Notes: a model not told the origin generated them from the sequence alone. A stretch of 64,000 nucleotides of DNA from Corbicula japonica (GCA_038501625.1 JAZAYU010000053.1:3892501-3956500); one strand, 5' to 3'; positions 1 through 11,240 are shown, numbered from the stretch's first letter. Numbers and translations are program-made.

Positions 1-299
1 TGCTGTTAAAACACAATCGTGATATGACTTAAATCCATTTCATGAGCATAATGACATAACGTAAAGAATTACTTAAAAATTTACAAACTACAAAATACAA
101 ATATATACGATAGTATATACATATTTTGAAACCAAACAGCTTCGGTGAGTTCAAATGAAATTTTTATACTGACTGCAAATGAAAACGCAACACTTTTTTT
201 AGAATTTTTAACGTGTATAACAGTATAATATCGTTAAAAATACAAGTATTACACAAAACTGCAGAGCTGCAAAACCAGTTGCTATTGAACTACTTTTTT
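1..299. other. No recognisable feature (AT-rich)
   Basis: I see no coding frame, RNA gene or repeat that I can name in this stretch. Confidence 0.5.
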
Positions 300-765
300 A
301 TGATTAGGCAAATCTTGCTTTCTTCCAGCAAATGTATTTCGCTTTGAAATTTTGAACTGTATTAGAACTTTTAACATATTCTGGTAGAGAATTCCAGATG
401 TGTGTTCGTGTGTAAATAAATGTTTTGCGTACGAGTTCAATGTTTGGTTAAGGTGAATAGAACTGGGGAGATGAAACTGACCGAAAGTGTTTTAAATGCA
501 TGTCGGATGTGAATGGTTAATAGTTTTTCAAATAAGATGAAACTTGGTGATTGAAAACTTTGAACATGAGTATAGCCTTTTGATTATTTACCCGTTCAGG
601 AAAAGTCATCCAATTTAATTGTAAGAAAAGATCCGCAAAAGAAGTCGCAAAGTCTTTATTAAGAATTATCCTGGCTGCCCGCTTTTGAAATTTTACTAAT
701 CTATCCTCAAGACTACGTGTACAATTTCTCCAAATTATACAACTGTAATCAAAATGTGGTAAAAA
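300..765 (-). mobile_element. LINE (non-LTR) reverse transcriptase C-terminal relic
   Basis: Read on the minus strand from about 760, the sequence translates to LPHFDYSCIIWRNC, then KFQKRAARIILN, and later YTRTHIWNSLPE. These are hallmarks of the region just after the reverse transcriptase domain in CR1/Jockey-type LINEs. At least two in-frame stops (near 522 and 450) break the frame, so it is a dead 5'-truncated copy. The family-level assignment is inferred from these motifs; the exact clade is uncertain. Confidence 0.75.
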
Positions 766-1356
766 GCACGAAGCTTTCGTTTTGACATGTACACATGCAT
801 GAATAACATCAAAACGAGTCCATTTGGTAACATATACTTACGGCTACACAAATTCCATCTTCAGTTTTCAAGTTTTACTATATACAATTGTGATAATGGC
901 AAACAGCGACATGAGGTTTTGGGCATGATCCAAGGAGGGTTGTCTCGTCAGATGCATTTTCACCGTCGGCATTTACTCGCTTGGACCAACAACCTCTTAC
1001 TGATTTTAAACTCAATTTATAATACTTTTACACACATCAAAAGTATTCCTAAAGAAAAAGAGTTGCATTTTCAATGGCAGTCAGTATATTTAATTAATTT
1101 CGATTTCAGTTAGATTTTGGCTTGCAACCAAAACATCAAACGCGCGGCAGGGCGACTGAAAATTGAGAAGAGGGAAAGTTTAATTAAGACAGGCCGCTTT
1201 TCTTTATAATTATTTACGCCTTAAGGTTACTTCTCTTTAACCCTCACCTTGTGATATTGATTCCTTTTGTTATTGATTCAGTGCTATCAATGCTTCCGTT
1301 CAAATCTTTAGAAAACGAATTTTTTTAGTTCAACATTCGCATAAGTAAAAAAAAGT
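766..1356. other. No recognisable gene
   Basis: A plus-strand open frame of 108 codons (787-1113) has no domain, no bias and no neighbour that supports coding. I see no named repeat here. Confidence 0.45.
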
Positions 1357-1915
1357 AAAATATGCATATCAGGAATCGCCACACTTACAAAACACCGCCT
1401 CCCCACGCAGCGAAAAGAAAGAGAGGAAGAGAGAACATGTTTGTTAGAAGTATGTCAATTCAAAGGAGTGGCGAAAAAGAGAACCATTGGGGTTTCCGCC
1501 TTAGAACGGTCAGTGGCAAAACAAAATTGCCTCTTGGGGCTTTAACCAGGTTATAGGGTGCACCAACCTCACACTTGCCCCAACAGGTTTTCATATCACA
1601 AAACAAGTACAAGTTGTCTTGTTGAAATAATTAAAACCCACCCATCAGCTCAACAATGTTTCATGCAAAAGCACACACACATATATAACATGAGAAGCTA
1701 ATAACATTGAAAAGACAAAGGGACGGGTACTCAATGATATTACCGAGACCGGAGCACCCGGAGTTAAATCAGCAAAAGCACGATGACAGGGATAAATGAA
1801 ACCAATTGAGCTTCTAGATAATTTTTTAAAAAGGTGTCTCTATAAACCATCATTAACTCTTAAATCCGTGCCACCGTCGTGGTACCTGTATTTTTGAATT
1901 AAATCTGGGTATCGG
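1357..1915 (+). repeat. Dispersed repeat R1, long copy
   Basis: This is the most complete copy of a family named R1 here. The head reads ATGCATATCAGGAATCGCCAC, followed by a purine-rich GAAAGAGAGG tract. The middle contains CGGTCAGTGGCAAAA and GGTGCACCAACCTCAC. The tail has ACTCAATGATATTACCGAGA and ends with TTTTTGAATTAAATCTGGG. At least ten other copies lie between 1 and 35 kb in both orientations. It has no coding capacity and no terminal inverted repeat that I can see. Confidence 0.75.
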
Positions 1916-1968
1916 CAAAAAAAAAAGGTTTTCCTAATTTGAAGATAATTTAACCTTGCTTTAAAAGT

Positions 1969-2092
1969 TTTTCTGTTATGCAAAGATCACGTTCATTGAA
2001 AGCATTAACATCATTGCAAGCTTGTTCGCTTTTCTAGAGCTTGCAATGATGTTTAATGCTTTCAATGAACGTAATCTTTGCATAACAGAAAA
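1969..2092. repeat. Near-perfect inverted repeat made from RT relic sequence
   Basis: Left arm 1969-2022 and right arm 2038-2092 are nearly exact reverse complements, separated by a loop of about 15 bases. The right arm is continuous with the reverse transcriptase relic to its right, so the left arm is an inverted duplication of that relic's end. Confidence 0.8.
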
Positions 2093-2935
2093 CAATCATC
2101 TCTTTTATTATATATTTTAGTAGTGACGTATCCATTTTCAATAGAAAGATTAAGATAAAGAAAGTTTGCTTGTTTATCTGAAGTGTTTGCTTTATAAAGT
2201 TGTAGTTCATTACGATATTTTTAACCAGAGCTGAAAAATGGTTATTATCTATATTCAACATATCATCAAGGTACCTCGAGGTGTTAAAGGCTGTAATAAT
2301 GTCATCATGATGTTAGGTAGAAAGAGACGACATAAAATCTCTTTTATAACAGTATAAACACAGATCAGCAACAAGGGGTGCACAATAAGTACGCATTTAA
2401 AAGCCTATTACTTGTTTATAAATAGAGGTACGAAATCTCACATAAATAATATCCAATAAAAATGTGAGCGCCTCAATGTCTTGACAGGTCCATGAAATAT
2501 AAATATCATAAAAACCATCTGTAAAAAATGCCCAAATGTTCATAACAAGTGATAAATGTTTTATTTTCTCTAACAAACGGGTTTTCAATGAGACTGGTTA
2601 GTTTCTCTCTTATTAAATTATGAGGGAAAGAAGTAGATAGAGTAGAGAAATCATAAGTAGACAAACAGAACGCCCGAAAATTATTTGATTTTAGCTTCTT
2701 TAAACCGTCATTTGAATTTTTATAGACCAAAATAAATTTTTGCCAGTGGTTTCAAAAACTTTTTCGCAATACCTAATTACATGTTCTTTTACAGCTGTAA
2801 GAAAAGATGTTAAGAGCACGGACAATTTAGTTGTTATACAAGAACAAGAGTTTGCAATAAATCAATGCTTTGTACTGTGTTTTTCGTACATTTTAGGCAT
2901 TTTTAATTTTCTTGTTTCGGCTGAACACTGATTCT
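2030..2935 (-). pseudogene. Decayed reverse transcriptase (Penelope-like type, YLDD)
   Basis: Minus-strand reading from about 2935 shows, in order, LLTSFLTAVKEHVIRYCEK, NLFWSIK, STYDFSTLSTSFPHNLI, then SWTCQDIEALTFLLDIIYVR, YCAPLVADLCLYCYKRDFM and SRYLDDMLNIDN. This is the order seen in a reverse transcriptase common in molluscs and often labelled Penelope-like. YLDD corresponds to the catalytic motif. Several stops and frame changes break it. Two shorter relics of the same protein lie at 7680-8110 and 12740-12990. The assignment to Penelope-like elements is from motif memory and could be wrong at clade level. Confidence 0.7.
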
Positions 2936-3246
2936 AAATTTTGTAATTTGTAGAGTGCGTGCAGTAACAATATGACTCTCAGATGAAGAAGTCAGTGTAT
3001 AAGCATTCGTGCTATTAAGCTCTTCAGTTTTAACATTACTCCACAGTGACAAAAATTTGATAGGCAGAAAAAACTGATTAGGAAGTAGAACGCGTCTTCT
3101 GCTTGGAGCGGAATTTCTAACAGTAGTCTTATGACAAAAACACCATTTACATGTTGCGAAGTGTTGCAGTGCCACAGACGTCTGCGGAGGTCGCAGCTGG
3201 GTCAATTTCTAATTGAAATCGAAACTTGTAGTGAAAATACACTTAC

Positions 3247-3648
3247 TGATTGGTTTTCTAAGCATTTGTAGTAAACATTTCCTGACAGACGAACGACTAC
3301 TGGATCAATGTTTAGGGGTATGTGTACGTCAAACTCATCAGCTTTTCCAATCTTTGCTTTAATTGGATGACTCCCTGCTTCTACGTAAATCTCCTTATAG
3401 ATATGGCCTCCTTCTTGAGTGCACACATTCTGCAACATGTCTTTTAAAACACAATGTACAACTTTTTTAGACGCTTTCTTGTCCTCTTTATCGACAGTAA
3501 TTTTCTGATGCATCTTATCAAGAAATGTTTTCCTAGCATCTTTTGCAGTATTTATGACTGGTTTTGCAGAAGTTTTGACGTACTTTTTCTTACTGTGCCC
3601 ACGTTCGGTAAATGCGTCAGCAACTCGTTTTCTGTTATTGGTTTTCAT
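3247..3648 (-). CDS. cGLR: cGAS-like receptor (cGLR/Mab-21 family), first coding exon, gene A
   Basis: This 134-codon exon is the start of a nucleotidyltransferase-fold innate immune sensor. Members of the family bind foreign nucleic acid or other ligands and make cyclic dinucleotides that activate STING. The N terminus is basic (RKRVADAF, HSKKKYVK). Residues 92-93 are the GS motif and residues 103-108 read ADEFDV, giving the two metal-binding acids E105 and D107. The exon ends at a GTAAGT donor in phase 0, exactly where the first exon of the paralogue at 29553-29963 ends. An acceptor (ATGTTTCAG) lies 21 bases upstream of the ATG, so the 5' UTR is probably spliced. An in-frame ATG 16 codons earlier falls outside that exon model, and the chosen ATG aligns with the paralogue's. 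The remaining exons are not visible in 1-3246 and would lie left of the window, so this could also be an isolated duplicated exon. Confidence 0.8.
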
Positions 3649-3669
3649 TATTTTTGTTCCGCAGCAAGA

Positions 3670-4004
3670 CTGAAACATAATCAGATATTTCCACAATTTA
3701 TTAACAAATTTTTTAATTTAAATGTTCTGTATAACGTAATTTACAGGCAAAATTGGGAACAATTGCTGTTCGTACTAATGATAATCTGGGATGACAAGAG
3801 TAAAGTCGGTGCAACCTAGAATCAAGAAACTAAGAAATATGTTTTGCCCAACTAACCATTTAAAAGACGTTGTTTTGTTTGCAGAGTAAAGCTTTATCTG
3901 TTATTTTATTCATGTCACAATGCTCTTTCTGATTTCACTCCATGTTCTCTGATCTCAGTAAGTTCATTGCGTACTCATCCATTTTGCTTAGAATTAGAAA
4001 ATAT
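3670..4004. other. No recognisable gene; upstream flank or 5' intron of gene A
   Basis: The stretch lies just upstream of the gene A first coding exon. I see no coding frame with support and cannot place a promoter. Confidence 0.4.
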
Positions 4005-4145
4005 TGGGGTGCACTTAACGTGGGGCAAGGCGGCTGGACAATAATTTGCATTTCCATTACTGCTCATGAACAGACTCAATCAAATAGAGTCTGCAATATT
4101 TTGCGATGTCGTGTTTAATGGCTTTCATTGTTCCTTTTTATCTAT
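4005..4145 (+). repeat. Dispersed repeat R3
   Basis: It contains CTCATGAACAGACTCAATC and GAGTCTGCAATATTTTGCG. The short inverted pair (GACTCAAT...GAGTC) recurs at 10285-10420, 11130-11240, 12230-12370 and 18660-18735. Confidence 0.6.
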
Positions 4146-4239
4146 TTAATTATCACAGAAGCGTTGTTTGTGCCGCGTCGAGGCCGTACAAAGTCGCCCC
4201 GTACATTCAGTACGGTTTTCAGTTACTTCATTTGAAAAA

Positions 4240-4283
4240 AAAAGTGAAAATCGCATATCAGGAATGAACACATTCAGAAGACT

Positions 4284-4337
<54 letters not shown>

Positions 4338-4695
4338 ATGGTTTATAAAATAATTGATTAGAAAACAAAAACCCACGACAATTAACAAAAGAATTTGCCA
4401 TTGGGGGTTAAAACCAGGTTCTAGAGTGCACCAATCTTACATTTGCCCCAACAGCTTCTCATATGAACAAACAAGTACAAGTTGTCTTGGTGAAAAATCT
4501 CCAGCCCACTCATCAACTCGGCAATGTTGCATGCAAAAGCAAACACATATAAAACATAAAAGGTTAATAGCCTTGTCAAGCAAAACGGCGAATACTCAAT
4601 GATCTTACCGAGATCAGAGCCCTTTGAGTCAAATCAGCAAGAGCACGATGACAAGAATAAAAGAAAGAGACTGAGCTTCTAGGTTTAAATTCTTT
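4240..4695 (+). repeat. Dispersed repeat R1 with (AG)n expansion
   Basis: R1 head (ATCAGGAATGAACACATTC) through tail (ACTCAATGATCTTACCGAGA). At 4290-4336 the R1 purine tract has expanded into a pure (AG)n microsatellite of about 47 bases. On the minus strand it gives a Ser-Leu run that is not a gene. Confidence 0.75.
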
Positions 4696-4734
4696 TCTGT
4701 TTAGTTCCGCCCATTGTTATCTCGTTTAGGGAAA

Positions 4735-4880
4735 ACCCATTCTTTTATCTGCGGACCATACGCCGCTGAACATGGAATGGTATTAATCTGAAAATACCAC
4801 ATTGAAGGTTCCATGTCCACCGTCATATGCACATCATCGTTTGGGATGGTCAAAATTGTATTGTGTAAATAGTTGCGCTC
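4735..4880 (+). repeat. Dispersed repeat R4
   Basis: The segment beginning ATACGCCGCTGAACATGGAA recurs in diverged form at 11020-11130 in the same orientation and at 23810-23930 inverted. A 73-codon minus-strand open frame across it is not supported as a gene, because the other copies do not keep it. Confidence 0.55.
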
Positions 4881-4904
4881 ACTGTTATGAGCAGACTTAG
4901 AAAG

Positions 4905-5590
4905 TAAAACCCTTACTGGCAAAACTTAATGTAATTCCAACATGAAAAGTTGTAATATGTATAAATAAATTTCGATTTACCTCCTATTTAAAACGAAAGT
5001 TGGAAAATACACACTGACACAGCTGTTTTCTGAGAATGAATACATGCGCATTTTGCGGTAAAAAAGATATAATACTCTGTAAATAAAATAACCTGACACT
5101 TTTTTTAACTTTGAATGAGAGATACATACAGAAAACTGACTAAGAGATGCACGTACAGAACTGAAATAAGCACACAGAAAATAGTCAAGTCTAGAAAAAG
5201 CAGATTCTCAACAGCAAAAACATAAAAACAACTCTCATAATTTAGGCCTACTCTAATGTCAGATCATGGGTTAAAATTGAGGTTAAAATGGGAAATGTAT
5301 TACTTGTATAAGCAAAGATTTGGAAAGTAAAATCTTCACTGGCAAAATTAAATGTGATTACAAAAGCAAAAGTTGTAATTGCAATAAATAAACTTATTTT
5401 TATTAGCCCCTTTTTAACGCTACAAACAAATGGTTACAATGAAAATTACACTCAGCAACTAAAGAAACTTGATATTAAATAAAAGATACATATACAAAAC
5501 TGACTATGAGATACATATATTACAAAATTGAGATGTGTACATCAGGAATAGCCAACCCTGAAAAAAGCCTCCCTACGCAGCCAAACATTA
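4905..5590 (+). repeat. Repeat R2, two tandem-like units
   Basis: Units of about 300 bases start near 4905 and 5305. Each runs from AAAACTTAATGTAATT-like sequence through GTTGTAAT, CGAAAGTTGGAAAATACA and GATACATA to a CCTCCC/CAGC end. Four further units lie at 6295-6960 and 9590-10280. They are non-coding. Confidence 0.6.
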
Positions 5591-5872
5591 AAACACCGTC
5601 AAAGATGGCCGATGCTCCCCGAATGTGCACTTTGTCACAAAAATAGTTAGTTGTATACCTACTAAGGGGAATTTTGAAAATGGAGTAGTACTATAAAATC
5701 AGTCATAATCAAACCTGCACCTGAAGGTTGAAGGGAATGATTTTATGGGTGATTCAGGATTAGAACTTCCTAGTGATTGTAAATTGACTAGTCTAGTGTG
5801 GAGTTACGTTCCACTAACACTTCTTAGTATAATGCAGTAAAGTACGCACAGAGCCAAACAATTTGCAAGATA

Positions 5873-6270
5873 GCGACCCAAATGTCGCGCGTGACACGTC
5901 TTCTCGATATGGTGATCATTTCTGTGAAATGATTTTAAAACCCGAGAAAATATAACGAAGTTATGGACCGGACACGATTTTGCTCCCGGACACGATTTTG
6001 CTCCCGGACACGATTTTGCTCCAAGGTCATGCTGTGACCTTGACCTTCAAGGTAGCGACCCAAATGTTTCTCGGGACACGTCATCTCATTATGGTGACCA
6101 TATCTGTGAAATAATGTTAAAATCCGACATCCAATAAAAAAGTTATGGACTGAACCCGATTTTGCTACAAGATCACGCTGTGACCTTGACTTCAAGGTAG
6201 CGACCCGAAGCTGCGCGCGACACGTCGTCTCATTATGGTGATCATTTCTGTGAAATAATTTTAAAATAGT
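5873..6270 (+). repeat. Repeat R5: about 147-bp tandem units with a 19-bp inner triplet
   Basis: About two and a half units share GGTAGCGACCC, GACACGTC, ATTATGGTGA and TCTGTGAAATAAT. At 5968-6022 a 19-bp piece (CCGGACACGATTTTGCTCC) is repeated three times without a gap. The minus-strand open frame 5935-6195 with its repeated EQNRVR peptide is a by-product of this. Confidence 0.7.
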
Positions 6271-6294
6271 ATATGAATCGCTAATATGTGCAAA

Positions 6295-6960
6295 GACTTA
6301 TAAATTCAAACCTTAACTGGAAAAACCTTATGTAATGACAACATTGTAATATTTATAAATTAATTTTGATTTACCTCCTTTTAAGCCTTTCAAAGCGAAA
6401 GTTTGAAAAACTCTCTGACTCAGCTGTTAACTGAAAATGGATACATGCAAAATTAACACTTAAATCATAATTATACTCATCAAATTAAGAAATCTGACAC
6501 TTAATAACTTTAAATGGGAGATAAAAATGCCAAATATATTTAAAGATACCTATAAAAATTGAATGCGTACGTCAGGAATAGTCAAGCCTAGAACAGCCTC
6601 CCCGCACTGCCACACATTTTGAAAGACATAATTTAGGTTTCTCTAATGTCAGACAATGGGTGAAAATATGGGTTAAATTAGGAAATGAATCACCAGTATA
6701 GGCAAAGAAAGTTAAACATTCACTGGCACAACTAAATGAAATGATAGCAATTAAAGATGTTTTTTAAACAATTTAGATTTACCTTCTTCTAAGCCTTTCA
6801 AAGCGAAAGTAGGAAAATACAATCTGACAAGGCTGTTATCTGAAATTAGAGACACATGCGCAGTTTACAGTGGTAAAGATCAATATACTCAACAAATAAA
6901 GAAACGTGACACTATTTAACTTTGAATAAGAGATACATATGCCACATATGCCACATTGAC
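6295..6960 (+). repeat. Repeat R2, two units
   Basis: Units near 6295-6610 and 6680-6960 carry the R2 markers TTTCAAAGCGAAAGT and GATACATA. They sit between R5 and an R1 copy. Confidence 0.55.
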
Positions 6961-7015
6961 TATAATATCAGGAATTGCCACATTCAGAAGAAACAGCATC
7001 CCCATACAGCAAAGA

Positions 7016-7047
<32 letters not shown>

Positions 7048-7165
7048 CATAGTAAATAGCGAAATAGACACCTCAAACAACTAACAGAAATGAGAACCGG
7101 AGGGGTTACCGCCTTAGAACGGTCTGTGGCAAAACAATTTGCCGCTGGGGATTTAAACCACATTC
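6960..7165 (+). repeat. Dispersed repeat R1, head fragment
   Basis: It runs from the R1 head (ATCAGGAATTGCCACATTC) through a (GA)n tract at 7021-7047 to CGGTCTGTGGCAAAACAATT. It meets an opposite-facing R1 copy immediately to its right. Confidence 0.65.
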
Positions 7166-7665
7166 TTAGTTGTTATGAAGGTTTATGGGGTAAACCTCGA
7201 TTTCTTTCTTTTACCCATGTCATTGTGTTCTTGATGATTTGACTTTAGGCGCTCTGGTCTCGTTAAGATCATTGAGTACCCGCCTTTTTGCTTTGCAATG
7301 CTATTACATGTAGCTTCTCATGTTTTATATGTTTGTGTGCTTTTGCACGCAACAGTATCTTGCTGAAGGGTGGGTTGGAGTTATTTCACCAGGAGAACTT
7401 GTACTTGTTTGTTCATTTTGAGGTTCTGTTGGAGCATGTGTGAGGTTGGTGAACCCTAGAACCTGGTTTAAACCCCCGTGGCAAATTATTTTGACAATTA
7501 CCATTCCAAGGCGTTAACCCTAAGGGTTCTCATTTCGTTTCTGTGGTGTGTTATTTGAATTCGACATATTTATAAACATGTACTCTCTTTTTCTCTTTTC
7601 TTTTTCGCTGCGCGGGGAGACTGTGTTTTGTGAATGTGGCGATTCCTGATATGCATATGTATTTC
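7166..7665 (-). repeat. Dispersed repeat R1, inverted long copy
   Basis: It is the reverse complement of R1 from the tail (GATCATTGAGTACCCGCC) to the head (GGCGATTCCTGATATGCAT). With the previous entry it forms an inverted pair of R1 elements. Confidence 0.7.
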
Positions 7666-7679
7666 ACTTTTTCTAGGAA

Positions 7680-8110
7680 AGCGAACAAGCTGTAGGATAT
7701 AAATATATAAATCCCGCAAGATGTCGCACGAGTAACATCTCCGTCCAAAAACGGAAAATTTACTATGTTAAAATTAAAGTAATCTCTTTTATCATATATT
7801 TTAGAAGTGACGTATCCATTTTCAATAGAAACATTAAGATTAAGAGAGTTTGCTTGTTTACCTGAAGTATTTGCTTTATTAAGTTGTAGTTCATTAGGAT
7901 AATCAGAGATGGAAAATGGTTATTATCTATATTCAACAAAACATCAAGGTCGTGGTGTTTGTTTTAAGGCTGTAATAATATCATCTTGATGTTTGGTAGA
8001 ACGAGATAACACAAAATCTCCTTCATAACAGTATAAAACAGATCAGCAACAAGGGGTGCACAATTCGTACCCATTAGAATGCATTAAACTTGTTTATAAA
8101 TTGTCAATGG
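7680..8110 (-). pseudogene. Second relic of the YLDD reverse transcriptase
   Basis: The minus strand carries the same segment as 2097-2415, and in addition the downstream stretch FLDGDVTRATSCGIYIF, which is typical after the reverse transcriptase core in this family. Frames are broken. The left edge abuts the R1 head at 7665. An R1 fragment (plus strand) follows at about 8110-8215. Confidence 0.65.
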
Positions 8111-8362
8111 GGGTTTAAACATGTTCTATGGTGCACCAACCTCACTCTTGTCCCAACAGGTTCTCATATCAACACACTACTACAAGTTGACTTGATAAAA
8201 AATCTCTAGAGCTTGCAATGATGTTAATGATTTCAATGAAATTAATCTTTGCATAAATAAAAACTTCAGAACAAGGTTATCGGTATCATATATTAAGGAA
8301 AACCTTTAGCAAGTTTTATCGCCGATACCCAGATTTAATTCAAAAATACAGATGCAGTTTAA

Positions 8363-9054
8363 GGGCTTACCTCACTCCTTCAAATCCTAATCATCTATAA
8401 AAAGAAAATTATCAAAATCTCAATAACGGCAAAATGCCGTTAAATGAAACTTTGCACAAATGTATGTTATTACTGTATCTTTATTTACAGATGGTAAGAC
8501 ACGTTAGAACAGTAAAGTAAATAGCGAGGTCTAAAAATTCCCTCAACTTCTATTTCCATACATTCTCAAAACTAAACAACACAAAACTTCATTTTAAATG
8601 CCCATATGAGTAATATGATACAAACAACAATTTATTGTGTCCTCGTGACTTACATATGTAAACTTTACAAGATATTAGTAACAGTGTGTTTGACCTTCTA
8701 TTTTCTGGTCGCTTTCTTGTCGCGTAAACGGATGACAATCACTGATTTCTCTTTTAGCAGTTGAACTTATTTTACAAAGTACACAACATTTTCTTGTCAG
8801 TAACATTGATCTCATGTGGGAATTTAAAATTATGTTTTGTATCGCTTAGTTTTTGTGAATTTAAGTTAACAGAATTTTAAGGAATTTTAAAGTCTAGCTT
8901 GGTTTACTTACTATTCTAACGTGTCTTGCAGTATGCAAAATCAGTAGTAACATTAATTTGCGCAAAGTTTCATTGAACGGCATTTTGAAATTATTGAGAT
9001 TTTGATAATTTTCTTTTTATCGATAAACAGGATAGGGAGGAGTGTGGCAAGCCC
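8363..9054. mobile_element. Non-autonomous DNA transposon with about 120-bp inverted repeats and TTAA target sites
   Basis: The left end after TTAA (8359-8362) reads GGGCTTACCTCACTCC. The right end reads GGAGTGTGGCAAGCCC followed by TTAA (9055-9058). The inverted arms continue inward for about 110-120 bases with shared AGAAAATTATCAAAATCTCA and ATGAAACTTTG. The 692-bp interior has no open frame of note. A TTAA duplication is characteristic of piggyBac-type transposases. The left flank is R1 tail sequence, so it probably inserted into an R1 copy. Confidence 0.8.
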
Positions 9055-9289
9055 TTAAATTTACTGTTGCAACAAGGTATTTCACAGCCAGTTTTTTATT
9101 GTGATTTTTATTTAAACTAAGGCAAATAAAAGGCAATGTTAATTTCTCTCGGTTTTTATAAAAACCATATGCAAATTCAAAATAAAAGGTAACCAAGAAG
9201 GTATTCTACAGCGCTCTGCATGCCTGGTGATCAACCCATCTACAGTTGATGATTATGATTACCTCTATGATTACCTCTTTGGTTGCACG

Positions 9290-9580
9290 ACGGTGGCAGG
9301 GGTTTAAGAGTTTATGAAGGTTTATGGGGAATTTTATTTTAAAAAACCTAGAAGCTCGATTTGTTTCTTTCATCCCTGTCATCGTGTTCTTGCTGATTTG
9401 ACTCCAGGTGTTCTGGGCTCAGTAAAATCATTGAGTACCTTTTGGCTTTGCAATGCTATAAACTTCTTATGTTTTATATGTTTGTGTGCTTTTGCAACAT
9501 TATTTAGCTGATGGTTGGAGTTATTTCACCAAGACAATTTGTACTTATTTGTTGATATGATAACTTGTTGAGGCAAGTGT
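9290..9580 (-). repeat. Dispersed repeat R1, inverted
   Basis: The reverse complement of the R1 tail and middle is visible as GATTTGACTCCAGGTGTTCT and TTATATGTTTGTGTGCTTTT. The R1 head is missing; an R2 unit follows directly. Confidence 0.65.
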
Positions 9581-9589
9581 GGAATGTAC

Positions 9590-10280
9590 ATCATTTGTAT
9601 AAGCAAAGATTTGGAAAGTAAAACCTTCACTGGAAAAAATCACAGCAGCAAAAGTTGTATTTGTAATAAACTCATTTTTATGAACCTCATTTTTAACGTT
9701 CAAAACAAATCTCGGAATAAAATTCTGATACAAGCGTTATCTGAAAATGGACATATGCGCGGTTTGCAGTGAAAAAAAAGGAAATTACACTAGGCAAATA
9801 AACAAATCTGAAAATAAGCTTTAAGTAAAAGATAGATATACAAAACTAACTTTGACATACATATACAAAATTGACATGTGTACATCCGGAAAAGCCAAGC
9901 ATAGAAATAAACAGCCTCTTCACACAGCACAATATTAAAAAATACTTATAACTTAGATCTACTCTTATGTCAGACAATAGTTAAAATTGCGGTTGAAATA
10001 GGAAATAAATCAAAAGAATAAGCAAAGACATAAAGAAGCTTGGAGAACCTTCTTGGCAAAACCTGATGTAATGATAACAATAACAATTGTATTTTTTATA
10101 AAATAGTTTTGATTTACCTTTTTTTAAACCTTCCAAAGCGAAAGTTGGAAAATACACTCAGATATTGGGCACATGCGCAGTTTACAGTGGTAAAGATCAA
10201 TATACTCAGCAAATAAAGAAACCTGACGCTTACTTTAAATAAGAGATATTTATATACAATTGACTTTAAAATAGATGAAA
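9590..10280 (+). repeat. Repeat R2, two units
   Basis: Units near 9590-9930 and 10020-10280 match the R2 copies at 4.9-7.0 kb (markers GCAAAGATTTGGAAAGTAAA and AAAGCGAAAGTTGGAAAAT). Confidence 0.6.
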
Positions 10281-10284
10281 AGGG

Positions 10285-10420
10285 AACTTTATTAGCAACC
10301 GAAGACGACCAATATAAACCTATCGCAGGCTCGGTTTAATTGAGCCTGTTTAGGGGCAGTAATGAAAATGCATATCACGGTCTACGGCGCCTAGTCCAGG
10401 GTTAAATGCGACTCACTATT
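10285..10420 (-). repeat. Dispersed repeat R3, inverted
   Basis: It contains GGCTCGGTTTAATTGAGCC, a short hairpin, followed by GGGGCAGTAATGAAAATGCA and TACGGCGCCTAGTCC. This is the clearest copy of the R3 end. Confidence 0.6.
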
Positions 10421-10639
10421 TACACTTATAGACACTACAATGTTATACATATGAATAATTGAAAAGTGCAGGAAAGGCAGCCAAAAAAAGCTAGGAGGAA
10501 AAGAGAACATGGGATTATAAAGTGATAAATTTCAAATAAGACACCATAATCAATATTGTTACACCTACCAATATAAACTATAAAAATAACGACTATAAAT
10601 ACATCTAAAATATCATTTTGTACAGATACATTAAAAACG

Positions 10640-11010
10640 CTTGATGTGTTCTTTTTATTCCATTAACCGTGTTCTTGCTCCAAGTTCTCTGGTCTCGGTA
10701 AGGTCAATAAGTACCCGCTCTTCTGCTTCACAATACTATTAACTTCTAAGTTTTTATATGTTTGTGTGCTTTGGAATGAAACATTGCCGACTTGATGGTA
10801 TGTGTTAGAGTTATTTCACTAAGACAACTTGTTTGATCACGTGAAAAAGTGTTGGGGCAAGTGTGAGGTTGGTGTACCCTAGAACCTGGTAAATCCTCAG
10901 TGGGCTTTTTTTAAAGGCGGTAACCCCAAAGGTTCTCTTTGTTCGTTAATTTTTGTGGTGCCTTTTTTGAAATTGATCTTCTTATTAACCCATGCTTTCT
11001 TTTTTCTCAG
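10640..11010 (-). repeat. Dispersed repeat R1, inverted
   Basis: The reverse complement of R1 is visible as GTGTTCTTGCTCCAAG, AATAAGTACCCGCTC and GGCAAGTGTGAGGTTGGTG. Confidence 0.65.
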
Positions 11011-11019
11011 AATACGCCG

Positions 11020-11240
11020 CTGATCATGCAATAGTGATACACCGAAAATAGCGCATGGAAGTTTTTATTCACCGCCATATGCATTCCATCGTTATAGATA
11101 GATCAAAAGTGTTGTGTTTTCTAGAGTAAATATTGAGTTGCGCTTTTTACTGCCCATGAACAGGCTCGACTAAACCGAGCCTGCAGTATTTTCATATTTG
11201 TCGTGTTCAGTGGCTTTCAAAGTTATCTATTTTTTATTTC
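11020..11240 (+). repeat. Repeat R4 followed by R3
   Basis: 11020-11130 matches R4 at 4735 (ATACGCCGCTGATCATGC). 11130-11240 is R3 with the hairpin GGCTCGACTAAACCGAGCC. The same pair of families also lies around gene A, which suggests a shared ancestral block. Confidence 0.55.

Noticed and set aside
1..3246. Exons 2-4 of cGLR gene A
   Set aside because: I looked on the minus strand for GYAVLEV-, HGPAITF- and WSCEN-like segments and found only reverse transcriptase and LINE relics.
4146..4388. Minus-strand open frame with a Ser-Leu run
   Set aside because: Produced by the (AG)n expansion in an R1 copy.
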